Of a stretch of DNA of 64,000 bases, positions 42,717-52,196 are shown one piece after another. Origin of the DNA: Methanoculleus taiwanensis (lineage in GTDB: Archaea > Halobacteriota > Methanomicrobia > Methanomicrobiales > Methanoculleaceae). Under the pieces are notes generated by a model. The model searched no databases, was not told where the DNA came from, and was given only the letters and a program-made list of their open reading frames with translations. A program made the translations under genes and the position numbers. Where the stretch lies: assembly GCF_004102725.1 (NCBI RefSeq), contig NZ_LHQS01000001.1, positions 601,327 through 665,326 of the forward strand. The letters are read 5' to 3'. Position 1 is the stretch's first letter, and every line of letters begins with the position of its first letter.

Positions 42717-44057
42717 ATGATCGTCGTTATCGGTGGCGGGCCTGCCGGGCGGATCGCGGCGATGCGGCTTGCAGAGGCCGGCCGCGAGGTCAGGCTCGTC
42801 GAAAAGCGGGCGATCGGAGGGCAGTGCCTTCACGACCGGTGCATGGTCGTCTGCGCCCTTGCCGATGCGGCGAGGCTCGTCGAGCGCTCGCGGCGGATGC
42901 ACGACCTCGGTATCTTCGATGCCGCGCCGCGGGTCTCGTTCCCGGCGATGATGACCCGGATGCGTGAGATCCAGACGAAACTCGGCACCGTCCTCGACGT
43001 GGAGACCCGGAAAGCCGACGTCGAGATCCTCTACGGCGCCGAAGGACGCCTCGAGGGGCGGACGGCCTACATCGACGACGAACCCGCACCTGCGGAGGCC
43101 GTCGTCGCGGCGACCGGGTCACGGACGGCGCTCCCGAGCATCCCCGGCACCGACCTTCCCGGCGTCTACACCTACGAAACCTTCCGGGAGCTCCCGGACC
43201 TACCCGCCCGGATCGCGGTCATCGGGGGCGGCACTGTCGGTGCGGAGTTCGCCCGGATCTTCCGGGCGTTCGGCTCTGAAGTGCACCTGATCGCCAGGAG
43301 CTCACTCTTAAAAGAGATCGACGGGCGGTTTCGCACCGCCGTCCTCCGCGACCTCGCCGGGGTCGCCATCCACGAAAACGCCCGGGTGCTCTCGATCGAG
43401 GGCGGCGGACGCGTCCGGTCGGTGGAGATGCAGACGGCAAACGGCGATACCGGGCTTGCGGTCGACGCCGTCTTCCTTGCGACCGGCCTTGCCCCCCGCT
43501 CCGAGCTCCTGCAGGGCATCCGGAAAGACCCACTCGGCAACGTAATCGTGGACGACCACATGCGGACGAGCGTGCCGGGTGTCTACGCGGCGGGTGACGT
43601 CATCGGCCCGCCCTACTTAACGCCCGTAGCCCGGCGGGAGGGGGTCGTCGCCGCCGACAACATCCTCGGGCGCGACGTCGCCATGGACTACGCCACCGTC
43701 CCGCAGGCTCTCGAGCTCGGGTACGAGTTCGCCTCCGTATCGGCGCCGGGAGACGACGGGCTCGCCCTCTCCTCGCCTGCTCCCGCCGGGCCGGGATCGT
43801 TCTGGGACGTCGCTTCGGGCTGGACCGGGATGGCGGAGATCCGGGTCGACCCCGCGACCGGCCGGATCGTCGGCGCCGCTGCGGCGGCACCCGGAGCCTC
43901 GCTCTTAATCTCCTACCTCGGTTTCCTGATGCGGCGGGGTATCACCGTCGAGGAGTTCGACACCTTCGCCGAGATTCACCCGTCGACCGATGGGATCTAC
44001 TGGCTCAACCGCTACGCCGCCGAGTTGCTCCGAAAAGAGAGAAAAGAAGATCTCTGA
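42717..44057 (+). CDS. FAD-dependent pyridine nucleotide-disulfide oxidoreductase
   Basis: 446 residues, dihydrolipoamide dehydrogenase/mercuric reductase type. FAD-binding GGGPAGRIAA (6-15), a redox pair C37-LHDR-C42 in GGQCLHDRC, NAD-binding IGGGTVGAEFARIF near 163-176, YAAGDVIGPPYL near 290, and a dimerisation domain ending AEIHPSTDGIYW. The usual CLNVGC is changed but both cysteines remain. The physiological disulfide substrate is unknown. The ATG at 42717 follows the upstream stop by four bases. Confidence 0.88.
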   Translation: MIVVIGGGPAGRIAAMRLAEAGREVRLVEKRAIGGQCLHDRCMVVCALADAARLVERSRRMHDLGIFDAAPRVSFPAMMTRMREIQTKLGTVLDVETRKADVEILYGAEGRLEGRTAYIDDEPAPAEAVVAATGSRTALPSIPGTDLPGVYTYETFRELPDLPARIAVIGGGTVGAEFARIFRAFGSEVHLIARSSLLKEIDGRFRTAVLRDLAGVAIHENARVLSIEGGGRVRSVEMQTANGDTGLAVDAVFLATGLAPRSELLQGIRKDPLGNVIVDDHMRTSVPGVYAAGDVIGPPYLTPVARREGVVAADNILGRDVAMDYATVPQALELGYEFASVSAPGDDGLALSSPAPAGPGSFWDVASGWTGMAEIRVDPATGRIVGAAAAAPGASLLISYLGFLMRRGITVEEFDTFAEIHPSTDGIYWLNRYAAELLRKERKEDL

Positions 44058-44067
44058 TGCCCACGGC

Positions 44068-45687
44068 TCAGAGATTCCTGAACATCTGCCCGAACTGGGG
44101 CAGGAAATCTTTTTTCCGGGACATGACGCCTTCGAGGCGCACCGGCTGGTCGCGAAGGGCGAGCTTCGTGAGGCAGGCGTCTTCGCCGGCGGCGAAGAGA
44201 TCGCTCGCGTTCTCAAAGACGTTCGTGAAGAGCGCGAGGAAACAGTCGGTGCCGGTGGCGCTCCGGAGCCGTTCCAGGCTCTGCCGGATCAGATCGGCGT
44301 TCTGCTCAGAGTACTCGAAGGTCGAGACCATCACCTGCGCGATCATCACGCTCTTCCCGAAGAGGTTGTAGCGCTTCATATCCCGGGTGAGGAGTTCCTC
44401 CGGCGACAGCGACCCGAGTTCCATCCCTTTCCCGACGAGTTCGGTGCCGAACGCGACCGGATCGATCCCGGTAAGGTCGGCGAGGTACCGGGCGGCCCGC
44501 GTATCCGCCGTTGTCGTCGTCGAGAGTTTCATCACCATCGTATCGGAGAGGATACCGGAGAGAAGGAGGCCTGCCGCGGCAGGGGAGGGCTCTATCCCCG
44601 CCTCGATGAACTTATTCGTGATGATCGTCGAGGTCGACCCGACGGGGTCGTTGAGGAACTTCACCGGCTTTAGGGTCGATATCGCGCCGAGCCGGTGGTG
44701 GTCGACGATCTCGAGGATATCGGCGGTCTCGATCCCGTCGACGGCCTGGGAGTACTCGTTGTGGTCGAGGAGGATCACGGACTTCTGCACCGACTGCATC
44801 AGCGTCGTCCGGGAGACGAGCCCGATATGCTTCTCCCCTTCGCCGACGGCGCAGGCCGTCCTGAACTTCGAGTTCGAGACGACCTGCTTCGCGTACTCGA
44901 GCGAGTCTTCCATCCGCACGATGGGAAGGTCGGTCTTCTCCATGATCATCTCCGCCGGGAGCGAGAGGCTGATCATCTTCCCGACCGAGAAGGCGTCGAG
45001 GGTGGTTGCGATCATCGAGACGCAGCGTGCCTGGGCGGCCTTGATCACCCGCTCGCCGACGGGCGCTCCTTCGGCGATGATCATCGCGGCGATCCCGGCC
45101 GATATCAGGGCGAGCTGAGCGGGTTCGTTGTCGCCGACGATCGCGATATCGTCCGGCGTCATCCGGGAGAGGGTGACGTGCAATGCGTCGATGACGGTGT
45201 AGACCCGGCCTTCGCCGAGCGTCGGGCGCTCGGCGGTGATGATCCGGGCGTCGAGGATCCGGGCGAGGGTCTCGAGTTTCATCGGGATCAGCGAGAGCTG
45301 CTCGTGGGGGTTCTTCCGGACGTACGACCGGGCGAGACCGTACTCGCTGACGAGGCCGAGGAGGGTGCCTGCTTCGTCGGTGATCGGCATATTCCGCATA
45401 TCGTAGGTATCCATCATGGCGGCGACGTCGATCGTCGGCACGTCCGCCTGGACGCTCCGGGTATCGAGCGGAATATCCGATACCGTCGGCTCGATGTTCG
45501 CGATATAGAGCGGGGGCTTTGCGTCGAACCTCGCGAGGGCGAAACGGGTCTCGGCGTTCACCTCGCCGCACCGGGCAGCGACGTAGGTATCGGACTCCGT
45601 CTGGTTCAGGAGCTCCGCATAGCCGATGACACTGCAGATACTATCGGTATCCGGCTGCTTGTGTCCGATGATGTAGATCGTAGTCAG
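44068..45687 (-). CDS. ppaC: Manganese-dependent inorganic pyrophosphatase with CBS/DRTGG insert (apparent CTG start)
   Basis: About 540 residues. DHH motifs: IGHKQPDTDS at the N terminus, LLDHNEYSQ, IVDHHRLG, and GILSDT. Between the first and later motifs are two CBS-type modules with a DRTGG domain (about 70-300), as in regulated family II PPases. The fold begins TTIYIIGHKQ; a perfect AAGGAGG lies seven bases before the CTG at 45687, and no ATG, GTG or TTG is closer than the TTG at 45768, which lacks an SD. The enzyme hydrolyses pyrophosphate to drive biosynthesis. Confidence 0.88.
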   Translation of the reverse strand: MTTIYIIGHKQPDTDSICSVIGYAELLNQTESDTYVAARCGEVNAETRFALARFDAKPPLYIANIEPTVSDIPLDTRSVQADVPTIDVAAMMDTYDMRNMPITDEAGTLLGLVSEYGLARSYVRKNPHEQLSLIPMKLETLARILDARIITAERPTLGEGRVYTVIDALHVTLSRMTPDDIAIVGDNEPAQLALISAGIAAMIIAEGAPVGERVIKAAQARCVSMIATTLDAFSVGKMISLSLPAEMIMEKTDLPIVRMEDSLEYAKQVVSNSKFRTACAVGEGEKHIGLVSRTTLMQSVQKSVILLDHNEYSQAVDGIETADILEIVDHHRLGAISTLKPVKFLNDPVGSTSTIITNKFIEAGIEPSPAAAGLLLSGILSDTMVMKLSTTTTADTRAARYLADLTGIDPVAFGTELVGKGMELGSLSPEELLTRDMKRYNLFGKSVMIAQVMVSTFEYSEQNADLIRQSLERLRSATGTDCFLALFTNVFENASDLFAAGEDACLTKLALRDQPVRLEGVMSRKKDFLPQFGQMFRNL

Positions 45688-45787
45688 TTCTATTCCTCCT
45701 TGCGGGATCTCCTTCGTATCGCCGTGTCCGAAGGGACAGTACGTAGCTGGTAGGTTCTGCTCTCCCAAAAGCTATTGCACCGGCACC

Positions 45788-46471
45788 TCAGTGTCCGGCG
45801 AGAAGGATCGCCATGATCCGTGATTCCGCACGCCGCAGATGTTCGATAGCCGTGGCTTTGCTGACCCCGAGTTCCTCCGCGAGCCCGCCGCCGCTGGTCT
45901 TCCGGGGATAGTCGTAGTAGCCGGAGCGTTTCGCGGCGAGGAGCACCCGGCGCTGCTGCTCCGTCAGCAACCCGAGGATATCGCGGCCGTCGTAGGTCAC
46001 CGGCTGGAAACTGACGTTCAGAACCTCCCCGTATGCTTCCATGAGGCGGAGGAACTTCTGCAGGTTCGCCTCGTCGCCGATGCACGAGTAGACGATACGG
46101 TCCGGCGACTTGGTGATCGGCGTCGTCCAGATCAGGTCAAGGTCGAACGCCTGCATCTTCCGGCGGAAGAACTCGTCATGCGCCTGGCCACGGATGAGGC
46201 AGGTATGTGCCCGACCCTGCACCCTGATGACGTGCAGGATCTCCATGACTCCCGGGATGGTAATATCCCCGATGGAGTAGCCGTCTGCGACGATGACCTC
46301 GCAGAGAATGAGTTTCAGTCCCCGCTCGAAGTCCACCTTCAGGATCTCGAGGAGCGAGACCGACTCGATCCGCTCAAAGACGCGCTTCCACTCCCGCAGC
46401 TTCTCCTGCAGTTCAGCCGGGGCGTCGGGCATGGAAAGGGTCGGGCGGAGCTCGACGATCAGCTTGCGCAT
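45788..46471 (-). CDS. Bat-type (HTH_10) transcriptional regulator
   Basis: 227 residues. The C-terminal HTH_10 domain is clear: LTEQQRRVLLAAKRSGYYDYPR then GGGLAEELGVSKATAIEHLRRAE. The N-terminal 150 residues resemble the bacterioopsin-activator sensor module (LILCEVIVADGYSIGD, and a CLIRGQAHDEFFRR segment). A TATATATTA box (46493-46502, minus) is about 27 bases from the ATG at 46471, so the message is probably leaderless. It is divergent from the surface-protein/ABC operon and upstream of the pyrophosphatase. Confidence 0.85.
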   Translation of the reverse strand: MRKLIVELRPTLSMPDAPAELQEKLREWKRVFERIESVSLLEILKVDFERGLKLILCEVIVADGYSIGDITIPGVMEILHVIRVQGRAHTCLIRGQAHDEFFRRKMQAFDLDLIWTTPITKSPDRIVYSCIGDEANLQKFLRLMEAYGEVLNVSFQPVTYDGRDILGLLTEQQRRVLLAAKRSGYYDYPRKTSGGGLAEELGVSKATAIEHLRRAESRIMAILLAGH

Positions 46472-46502
46472 GATCAGATGAGGGCGGCCGGGGTATATAT
46501 TA

Positions 46503-46518
46503 CCCGTACATGTACGGG
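46503..46518. promoter_or_regulatory. 16-bp perfect palindrome at regulator promoter
   Basis: CCCGTACATGTACGGG abuts the TATA box of the HTH_10 regulator, on the BRE side, in the 187-base divergent gap to the surface-protein/ABC operon. Position and symmetry suggest an operator used by the regulator for itself, the operon, or both. Confidence 0.6.
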
Positions 46519-46658
46519 ACAATCCTCATGTGGCCCTGCGGCGAACTATCGTCTGCAGAGGGATGACGGCGCCTGCCCCCTCCGGTCTGCAAAAGGCTAT
46601 CAACCGATATGACAAGGGGAAGATGAGGAGCGTGGAGTGTGATATGGTGAACGACCTG

Positions 46659-47816
46659 ATGGGAGTAACGACTATTCGGAGCGGCAGGGGAATTCGGATA
46701 ACGGTGCTGTGTATTGTCTGCGCCGTTCTTCTGCTGGCTGTCCCGGCGTCTGCGGCGCCTGCGGACGTGACGGTAACCTCCTTTACCCTCGACCCGCCGG
46801 TGCTGATGCGGGGGGACGAAGGAATTCTCACCGTAACGGTGCAGAACACCGGGCCCGAGCCCGTGGCTATCAGCCGCGCCCGCCTCTACGGCGACGGGGT
46901 CGTGGTGCTGAGCGACCCCTACCCGTCGGTCGGGGATATCGGTGCCGGGAACACCAAGCAGTTCAGTTTCACCGTCCGGGCGGACGCCCCAGACGGCACC
47001 TACTACCCGAAGTTCGTCCTTGAGTTCCGGGACGACGGCAGCCTCCGCTACCCGATCCCGGTGCGGGTGGAGAGCACCGAATTGCAGGCGGCGGTGGTCG
47101 ACCGGCCCGACACCTTCTCGGAAGGCCGGGAGGCCGACGTCGCGGTGCGGGTGGGGAATCCCCGCTCGAGTGCGGTGACCGGTGTCCGGGTCGTCCCTGA
47201 AGGAACCGGCTTTACGGCGATACCCTCGAGCGCATTTATCGGGACGCTCGCACCGGACGGGGCCGCGCAGGTGCTTTTCAACATCACCCCGCAGGAGTCG
47301 ACGAACCTCACCTTCAGGGTCGTCTACCAGAACGGCCGGAACGTGCATGAGACGATCCTGCCGCTCCCGGTCAGCCTCGGCGAAGGGAAGATACGGGCTG
47401 ATCCCGTCCTGACGAACATCGAGGTGATGCTGGACGGAGATCTCTACCGGGTGACGGGCGACGTGACGAACGCGGGTCTCGATACAGCGCGATCGGTGAT
47501 CGTGACGAGCGCCGCTCCGGCCGTGCCGACCGATCCGTTCCGGGTCTACGTTGTCGGCACACTCGACCCGGACGATTTTTCGAGTTTCGAGGTGACCTTC
47601 GAGACCGAAGGCAACGTCTCGGAGGTGCCGCTCGTCGTCGAGTATCGTGACGAGGACGGGAACCTCTACACCGAGCAGAGCATGATCGCGCTCGAGAACC
47701 GAACCGCGGCGGAGGACGAAGGAGGTCTCCCGCTCCTGCCGATAATCGTCGCCCTTGTGGTGGTGGTCGCGGCCGCGGCCGCCGGGTACTACCTCCTCCG
47801 GCGGAGACGAGGATGA
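46659..47816 (+). CDS. COG1361-type surface protein, first gene of an ABC operon
   Basis: 385 residues. A signal peptide (ITVLCIVCAVLLLAVPASA) precedes three CARDB-like beta domains, recognisable by LTVTVQNTGPEPVAISRARL and DGTYYPKFVLEF strands. A C-terminal helix (LPIIVALVVVVAAAAAGYYLL) and RRRRG anchor it. GGTGA lies seven bases before the ATG at 46659, which decides it over several upstream in-frame ATGs. It overlaps the ATPase gene by four bases, so it is part of the ABC system, perhaps as a surface partner. Confidence 0.82.
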   Translation: MGVTTIRSGRGIRITVLCIVCAVLLLAVPASAAPADVTVTSFTLDPPVLMRGDEGILTVTVQNTGPEPVAISRARLYGDGVVVLSDPYPSVGDIGAGNTKQFSFTVRADAPDGTYYPKFVLEFRDDGSLRYPIPVRVESTELQAAVVDRPDTFSEGREADVAVRVGNPRSSAVTGVRVVPEGTGFTAIPSSAFIGTLAPDGAAQVLFNITPQESTNLTFRVVYQNGRNVHETILPLPVSLGEGKIRADPVLTNIEVMLDGDLYRVTGDVTNAGLDTARSVIVTSAAPAVPTDPFRVYVVGTLDPDDFSSFEVTFETEGNVSEVPLVVEYRDEDGNLYTEQSMIALENRTAAEDEGGLPLLPIIVALVVVVAAAAAGYYLLRRRRG

Positions 47817-48487
47817 GCGGTGAGCCCGTCATCAGGTTCGACGACGTCTCGAAGATATACCGGCTTCCCGGCGGCGACGTCGTCGCACTTGATCACGTCA
47901 CCCTCACCGTGGAGCCCGGCGAGTTCATCGCGGTGATGGGCCCTTCCGGGTCGGGGAAATCCACCCTCCTCAACCTGATGGGCTGCCTCGATGTCCCGAC
48001 GTTGGGGCGGATCTACATCAACGGCGAGGAGATCGGGAGCATGAGCGACGACGAGCTCACGCGGCTCCGGCGAAACCACATCGGGTTTATCTTCCAGCAG
48101 TTCAACTTAATCCCGCTCCTCTCCGCCTTCGAGAACGTCGAGTTCCCGATGGTGCTGACCGAGAACCGGAGCAAAAGCCGGGAACGGGCGCTCGCGGTGC
48201 TCCGGTCGATGGACCTCGAGGAGGAGCTCTTCAGCCATAAACCGAGCGAACTCTCCGGCGGCCAGCAGCAGCGGGTGGCAATAGCACGAGCGCTCGTCAA
48301 CGACCCGGAACTCCTGCTCTGCGACGAGCCGACCGGCAACCTGGATTCGAAGACCGGGACCGCCATCATGGATCTCCTCGGCAGCATGAACGCCGAGGGC
48401 AAGACGATCGTCATGGTCACCCACGACCCGAAGGTCGCCGGTTACGCTCACCGCCATATCCAGATCGTGGACGGCAGACTGGTATGA
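47813..48487 (+). CDS. ABC transporter ATP-binding protein (MacB/LolD type)
   Basis: 224 residues. Walker A GPSGSGKST near 43-51, signature LSGGQQQRVAIARAL near 146-160, Walker B LLLCDEPTGNLDS near 167-179, and switch MVTHD. The length and PTGNLDS form fit the MacB/LolD group that powers FtsX-like permeases. It overlaps the surface protein by four bases and the first permease by four bases, and is the only ATPase for three permeases. Confidence 0.95.
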   Translation: MSGEPVIRFDDVSKIYRLPGGDVVALDHVTLTVEPGEFIAVMGPSGSGKSTLLNLMGCLDVPTLGRIYINGEEIGSMSDDELTRLRRNHIGFIFQQFNLIPLLSAFENVEFPMVLTENRSKSRERALAVLRSMDLEEELFSHKPSELSGGQQQRVAIARALVNDPELLLCDEPTGNLDSKTGTAIMDLLGSMNAEGKTIVMVTHDPKVAGYAHRHIQIVDGRLV

Positions 48488-49686
48488 TATTCTTCAATTT
48501 CGCTGTTCGGAACCTGAAAAGGCACTGGATACGCTCGGCACTCTCGATCATCGGGATCGTCATCGGCGTGATAGCCATAGCCTCCCTCGGGATCATGGGC
48601 AACAGCATCAATCTCCTTGTCGCGAACCTCATCACCGACGTCGGTGACACCGTCGTGATAACGCCGCATACCGCCGTCGGCGATACCTTTGCCGGCGACC
48701 CGCGGACGGCGGTGGACGCCTCCATTCCGGCCAGGCAGGTGGACGAGATCAGGCGGGTGGTGAGCCCACATCGGGTGATCCCGGTGCTGCAGGGAGCGGA
48801 CGAGGTGGATTTCGGCGGCGGCGAGAGCGGGTATGCCCAGATAATCGGGCTCGACGCCGAGGATATCCCGGTCCTGCTCGAACTTGAGGACGGGCAGTAC
48901 CCGCGGCAGAACCAACCGGGAGCGCTCGTCGGGACGTACCTGGCCGACGAGTACGACATAGCGCCCGGTGCACGGATCACGATCGGCGGCGAGGATCTGC
49001 GGGTGGCAGGCATCCTTGCCGAAAGGGGTTTTGCCGCCGACATTAACCCCGATTACGCGATCGTCGTGCCGTCCGACTGGTACCAGAGCCACTTCGGCAC
49101 CGGGGACGACTACTCCATGGTGATTATCCGGGTCGGCGATGTCGCCGAGATTGATACCGTGAAGAATGCGGTGGACGACCGGCTCAACCGGCGCGAGGAG
49201 ACGGTCGACATCTTCGACTCCCGGGAGCTTTTAGAGCAGTACGAAGAGATCTACGGGCAGATAACGACGTTTCTTGTCGGTATCGGCGGGATCTCCCTCG
49301 TCGTCGCCGCCGTGAACATCTTAAATGTCATGTACATCTCGGTGACCGAACGGATCCGCGAGATAGGGATCATGCGGAGCATCGGTGTCCTGCGGCGTGA
49401 GGTGCTCGTAATGTTCCTCTACGAGGCCGCGATCCTCGGGGTCATCGGGAGCGTCATCGGCGGGGTTTTCAGCACCGTCGGCGGCTACTTCATCAGCGTC
49501 GCCGCTGTCGGGGTCTTCACCGCCGGAACCACCTTCGGCGAGAACTTTACGGTCTTCGATATAACGGCCGTGGGGTTCGTCATCTTCGGGATGCTGTTCG
49601 GGATAGCAACGAGCATCGCTGCAGGGTTCTACCCGGCCTGGAAGGCCGCGCAGCAACTGCCGATAGAGGCGATGCGGCATGACTGA
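48484..49686 (+). CDS. ABC permease, MacB/FtsX family (1 of 3)
   Basis: 400 residues. An N-terminal helix (IRSALSIIGIVIGVIAIASLGIM) leads to an extracytoplasmic MacB-PCD-like domain (about 40-265). Three C-terminal helices form the FtsX core, with the loop TERIREIGIMRSIGVLRREVL. The final PAWKAAQQLPIEAMRHD is the typical end. It overlaps the second permease by eight bases. Such transporters move lipids, peptides or envelope components or act as mechanotransmitters. Confidence 0.92.
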   Translation: MIFFNFAVRNLKRHWIRSALSIIGIVIGVIAIASLGIMGNSINLLVANLITDVGDTVVITPHTAVGDTFAGDPRTAVDASIPARQVDEIRRVVSPHRVIPVLQGADEVDFGGGESGYAQIIGLDAEDIPVLLELEDGQYPRQNQPGALVGTYLADEYDIAPGARITIGGEDLRVAGILAERGFAADINPDYAIVVPSDWYQSHFGTGDDYSMVIIRVGDVAEIDTVKNAVDDRLNRREETVDIFDSRELLEQYEEIYGQITTFLVGIGGISLVVAAVNILNVMYISVTERIREIGIMRSIGVLRREVLVMFLYEAAILGVIGSVIGGVFSTVGGYFISVAAVGVFTAGTTFGENFTVFDITAVGFVIFGMLFGIATSIAAGFYPAWKAAQQLPIEAMRHD

Positions 49687-50890
49687 CGGGTACCGGACGA
49701 TCCTCTTCAACCTCGCTGTGCGGAACCTGAAGCGGCATAAAGTCCGCTCGGGGCTTGCGACGGTCGGGATCATCATCGGCGTGATCGCGGTCGCCTCCCT
49801 CGGGATCATGGGCACCAGCCTCTCGGCGCTCGTCGGCGGGCTGGTCTCGGACGTGAGCGATACCGTGCTCGTCACCCCGCACCTCGCGGCATCCAGCGGC
49901 GACCCGTTCGATCCCAGGAACACCCTCGCCTCACGGATCTCCGATCGGGATGTGGCGCAGATCGAGAAGGCCGTCGGGCAGAACCGCGTCATTCCCATGA
50001 TCCGGACATCGGAACGGCTAACGGTGGACGACGAGGGTGGGTATGCCCAGCTGTACGTGCTGCAGGCGGACGACATCCCTTTCCTGCTCGAGAAAGAGTC
50101 CGGGCTCTACCCGCAGGCAACCTCCTCGGGCGTGATGGTGGGTTCGCTCCTGGCGGACGAGTTCGACCTGAATCCGGGGAGCCGCATCGAGGTGGGGGGT
50201 GAGAGCGTCCGCGTCGTCGGCATCGCCGCCGAGCGGGGGATGGGGATCGATATCAATCCCGATTACGCCGTCATCGTCACCGAGGCGTGGTATACCGAGC
50301 GGCACGGCGAGCAGGAGTACAGCCAGGTCGTCGTGAAGGTCGCCGACCTCGACGAGGTCGAAGGGGTGAAGGCCGCCATCGAGCAGCAGCTCAACCGCAG
50401 GGAGGAGAACGTAGACGTTCTCGATTCGCGGGAGATCCTGGAGATCTACTACGATACGTGGGACGCCATCAACGTCTTCCTCCTCGGCATCGGCATGGTA
50501 TCGCTCTTCGTCGCGAGCGTCTCCATCCTCAACGTAATGATCATCTCCGTCACCGAGCGGACGCGGGAGATCGGGCTGATGCGGAGCATCGGCGCGGAGA
50601 GACGCGAGGTGATGTTCATGTTCCTCTACGAAGCGCTGATACTCGGTGTCGCAGGGAGTATCGTCGGCGGACTCGTCAGTGCGGTCGTCGGGTTCTACGT
50701 CAGTGCATCGGTCGCGGAGTTCCTGACCGGGTACGTCGCGACGGACGGGGCGGCGGCCTTAAGCCCCGCCGCAGTCGGGTACATCGTCTTCGGCGTTCTC
50801 TTCGGCATCGCGGCAAGCGTCATCGCTGGGCTGTATCCCGCCTGGAAGGCGGCGCAGCTGAACCCTATCGAAGCACTCCGCTACGAGTGA
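49679..50890 (+). CDS. ABC permease, MacB/FtsX family (2 of 3)
   Basis: 403 residues, paralogous to its neighbours, with the same layout: KVRSGLATVGIIIGVIAVASLGIM, a periplasm-type domain, TERTREIGLMRSIGAERREVM, and the PAWKAAQLNPIEALRYE end. The extracytoplasmic domains of the three permeases differ most near residues 55-120, where specificity may lie. It starts inside the end of the first permease, so synthesis is coupled. Confidence 0.92.
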   Translation: MTDGYRTILFNLAVRNLKRHKVRSGLATVGIIIGVIAVASLGIMGTSLSALVGGLVSDVSDTVLVTPHLAASSGDPFDPRNTLASRISDRDVAQIEKAVGQNRVIPMIRTSERLTVDDEGGYAQLYVLQADDIPFLLEKESGLYPQATSSGVMVGSLLADEFDLNPGSRIEVGGESVRVVGIAAERGMGIDINPDYAVIVTEAWYTERHGEQEYSQVVVKVADLDEVEGVKAAIEQQLNRREENVDVLDSREILEIYYDTWDAINVFLLGIGMVSLFVASVSILNVMIISVTERTREIGLMRSIGAERREVMFMFLYEALILGVAGSIVGGLVSAVVGFYVSASVAEFLTGYVATDGAAALSPAAVGYIVFGVLFGIAASVIAGLYPAWKAAQLNPIEALRYE

Positions 50891-50944
50891 TCGGCGGCGG
50901 AAAGGTTATCCCTCCGGCCGCCCCCTCACCCTTCCGGAGGCTCC

Positions 50945-52129
50945 ATGATCTTCTTCGACTTCGCCCGGCGGAACATCAGGCTCCACTGGTTCCGTTCGGT
51001 TCTTGCGGTCATCGGGATCGTCATCGGGGTGATCGCGATCGCGTCGCTCGGGATCCTCAGCAACAGTCTCGTCCTCTCGATCACGGAGACGATCTCGGAT
51101 GTCGGCGATACCGTCATCGTCACCCCGCATACCGGTGCCGCCGCCGGGAACGGTCCCGGCCCTCCCGGGGGCGGCGGCATCACGAGCAATACCCTCTCCG
51201 ACCAGCAGGTCGAGCGGATAGAACGGGCGGTCGGGCAGAATACGGTAATCCCGCTCTCGCAGGGAGGCGACCGTATCGTCGTCGGCAGCGAGACCGGGGC
51301 GGCGGTGATTTATGCCATGCCGGTCGAGGATATGCCGCCCCTCCTCGACCTTGCGGACGGGATCTATCCGCGGAGCAGTTCCGGCGCGCTTGCCGGGAGC
51401 GCTCTTGCAGAGGAGTTCGGTCTCGAACCGGGAAGCCGCGTTCAGGTCGGCAGCAACGCCTCGAACAGCGTCCGGGTGGTCGGGATCATCGCCGAACGGG
51501 GTGTCGGCTTCGATATCAACCCCGATTCCGCCCTGATCGTCCCTGATGTCTGGTACCGCGATCTCTACGGTGAAGAGGGCTACGACCAGGTGATCGTCAA
51601 AGTCCGGGACGTGAACGATATCGACGAGGTGAAGTCGGCTATCGAGGAGACGCTCAACCGGCGGGAGACGGTGGTCGACGTTATGGATACCCGTATGATC
51701 CTCGAGAGCCTCTTTGCGGTCTTCGAGCAGATCTCGGTCTTTACTCTTGCCATCGGGAGCATCTCCCTCGTCGTCGCCGGTGTCTCCATCCTAAACGTCA
51801 TGATGATGTCGGTAGCGGAACGGACGCGGGAGATCGGGGTGATGCGGAGCATCGGCACCCGGCAGCGGGATGTCCTCGCGATGTTCCTCTACGAAGCGCT
51901 GATCCTCGGTATCATCGGTAGCATCGTCGGCGGCGTGATGAGCGTCGGGACGGGGTACCTGGTGAACGCCATTGTGCTCCAGCGCCCGGAGTTCCTCTTC
52001 GCCCCGTCAAGCCTCGTCTATATCCTCTACGGCATGCTCTTCGGCATCGCGACGAGCGTCGCCGCAGGCATCTACCCGGCCTGGAGGGCGTCGCGGCTGA
52101 GGCCTATCGAGGCGCTCAGGTTCGAGTGA
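50945..52129 (+). CDS. ABC permease, MacB/FtsX family (3 of 3)
   Basis: 394 residues. WFRSVLAVIGIVIGVIAIASLGIL, a PCD-like domain with an unusual GPGPPGGGG insert (about 65-75), AERTREIGVMRSIGTRQRDVL, and an AWRASRLRPIEALRFE end. Unlike the other genes in the operon it is separated by 54 bases, with CCGGAGG about five bases before its ATG, so it may be translated independently. Last gene of the operon. Confidence 0.92.
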   Translation: MIFFDFARRNIRLHWFRSVLAVIGIVIGVIAIASLGILSNSLVLSITETISDVGDTVIVTPHTGAAAGNGPGPPGGGGITSNTLSDQQVERIERAVGQNTVIPLSQGGDRIVVGSETGAAVIYAMPVEDMPPLLDLADGIYPRSSSGALAGSALAEEFGLEPGSRVQVGSNASNSVRVVGIIAERGVGFDINPDSALIVPDVWYRDLYGEEGYDQVIVKVRDVNDIDEVKSAIEETLNRRETVVDVMDTRMILESLFAVFEQISVFTLAIGSISLVVAGVSILNVMMMSVAERTREIGVMRSIGTRQRDVLAMFLYEALILGIIGSIVGGVMSVGTGYLVNAIVLQRPEFLFAPSSLVYILYGMLFGIATSVAAGIYPAWRASRLRPIEALRFE

Positions 52130-52196
52130 CCCGGTGGGCAGCTGAGAGAATACTTATTACTCCTGTATCACCTACTCCTGCTACAGGGTCGGCCGT

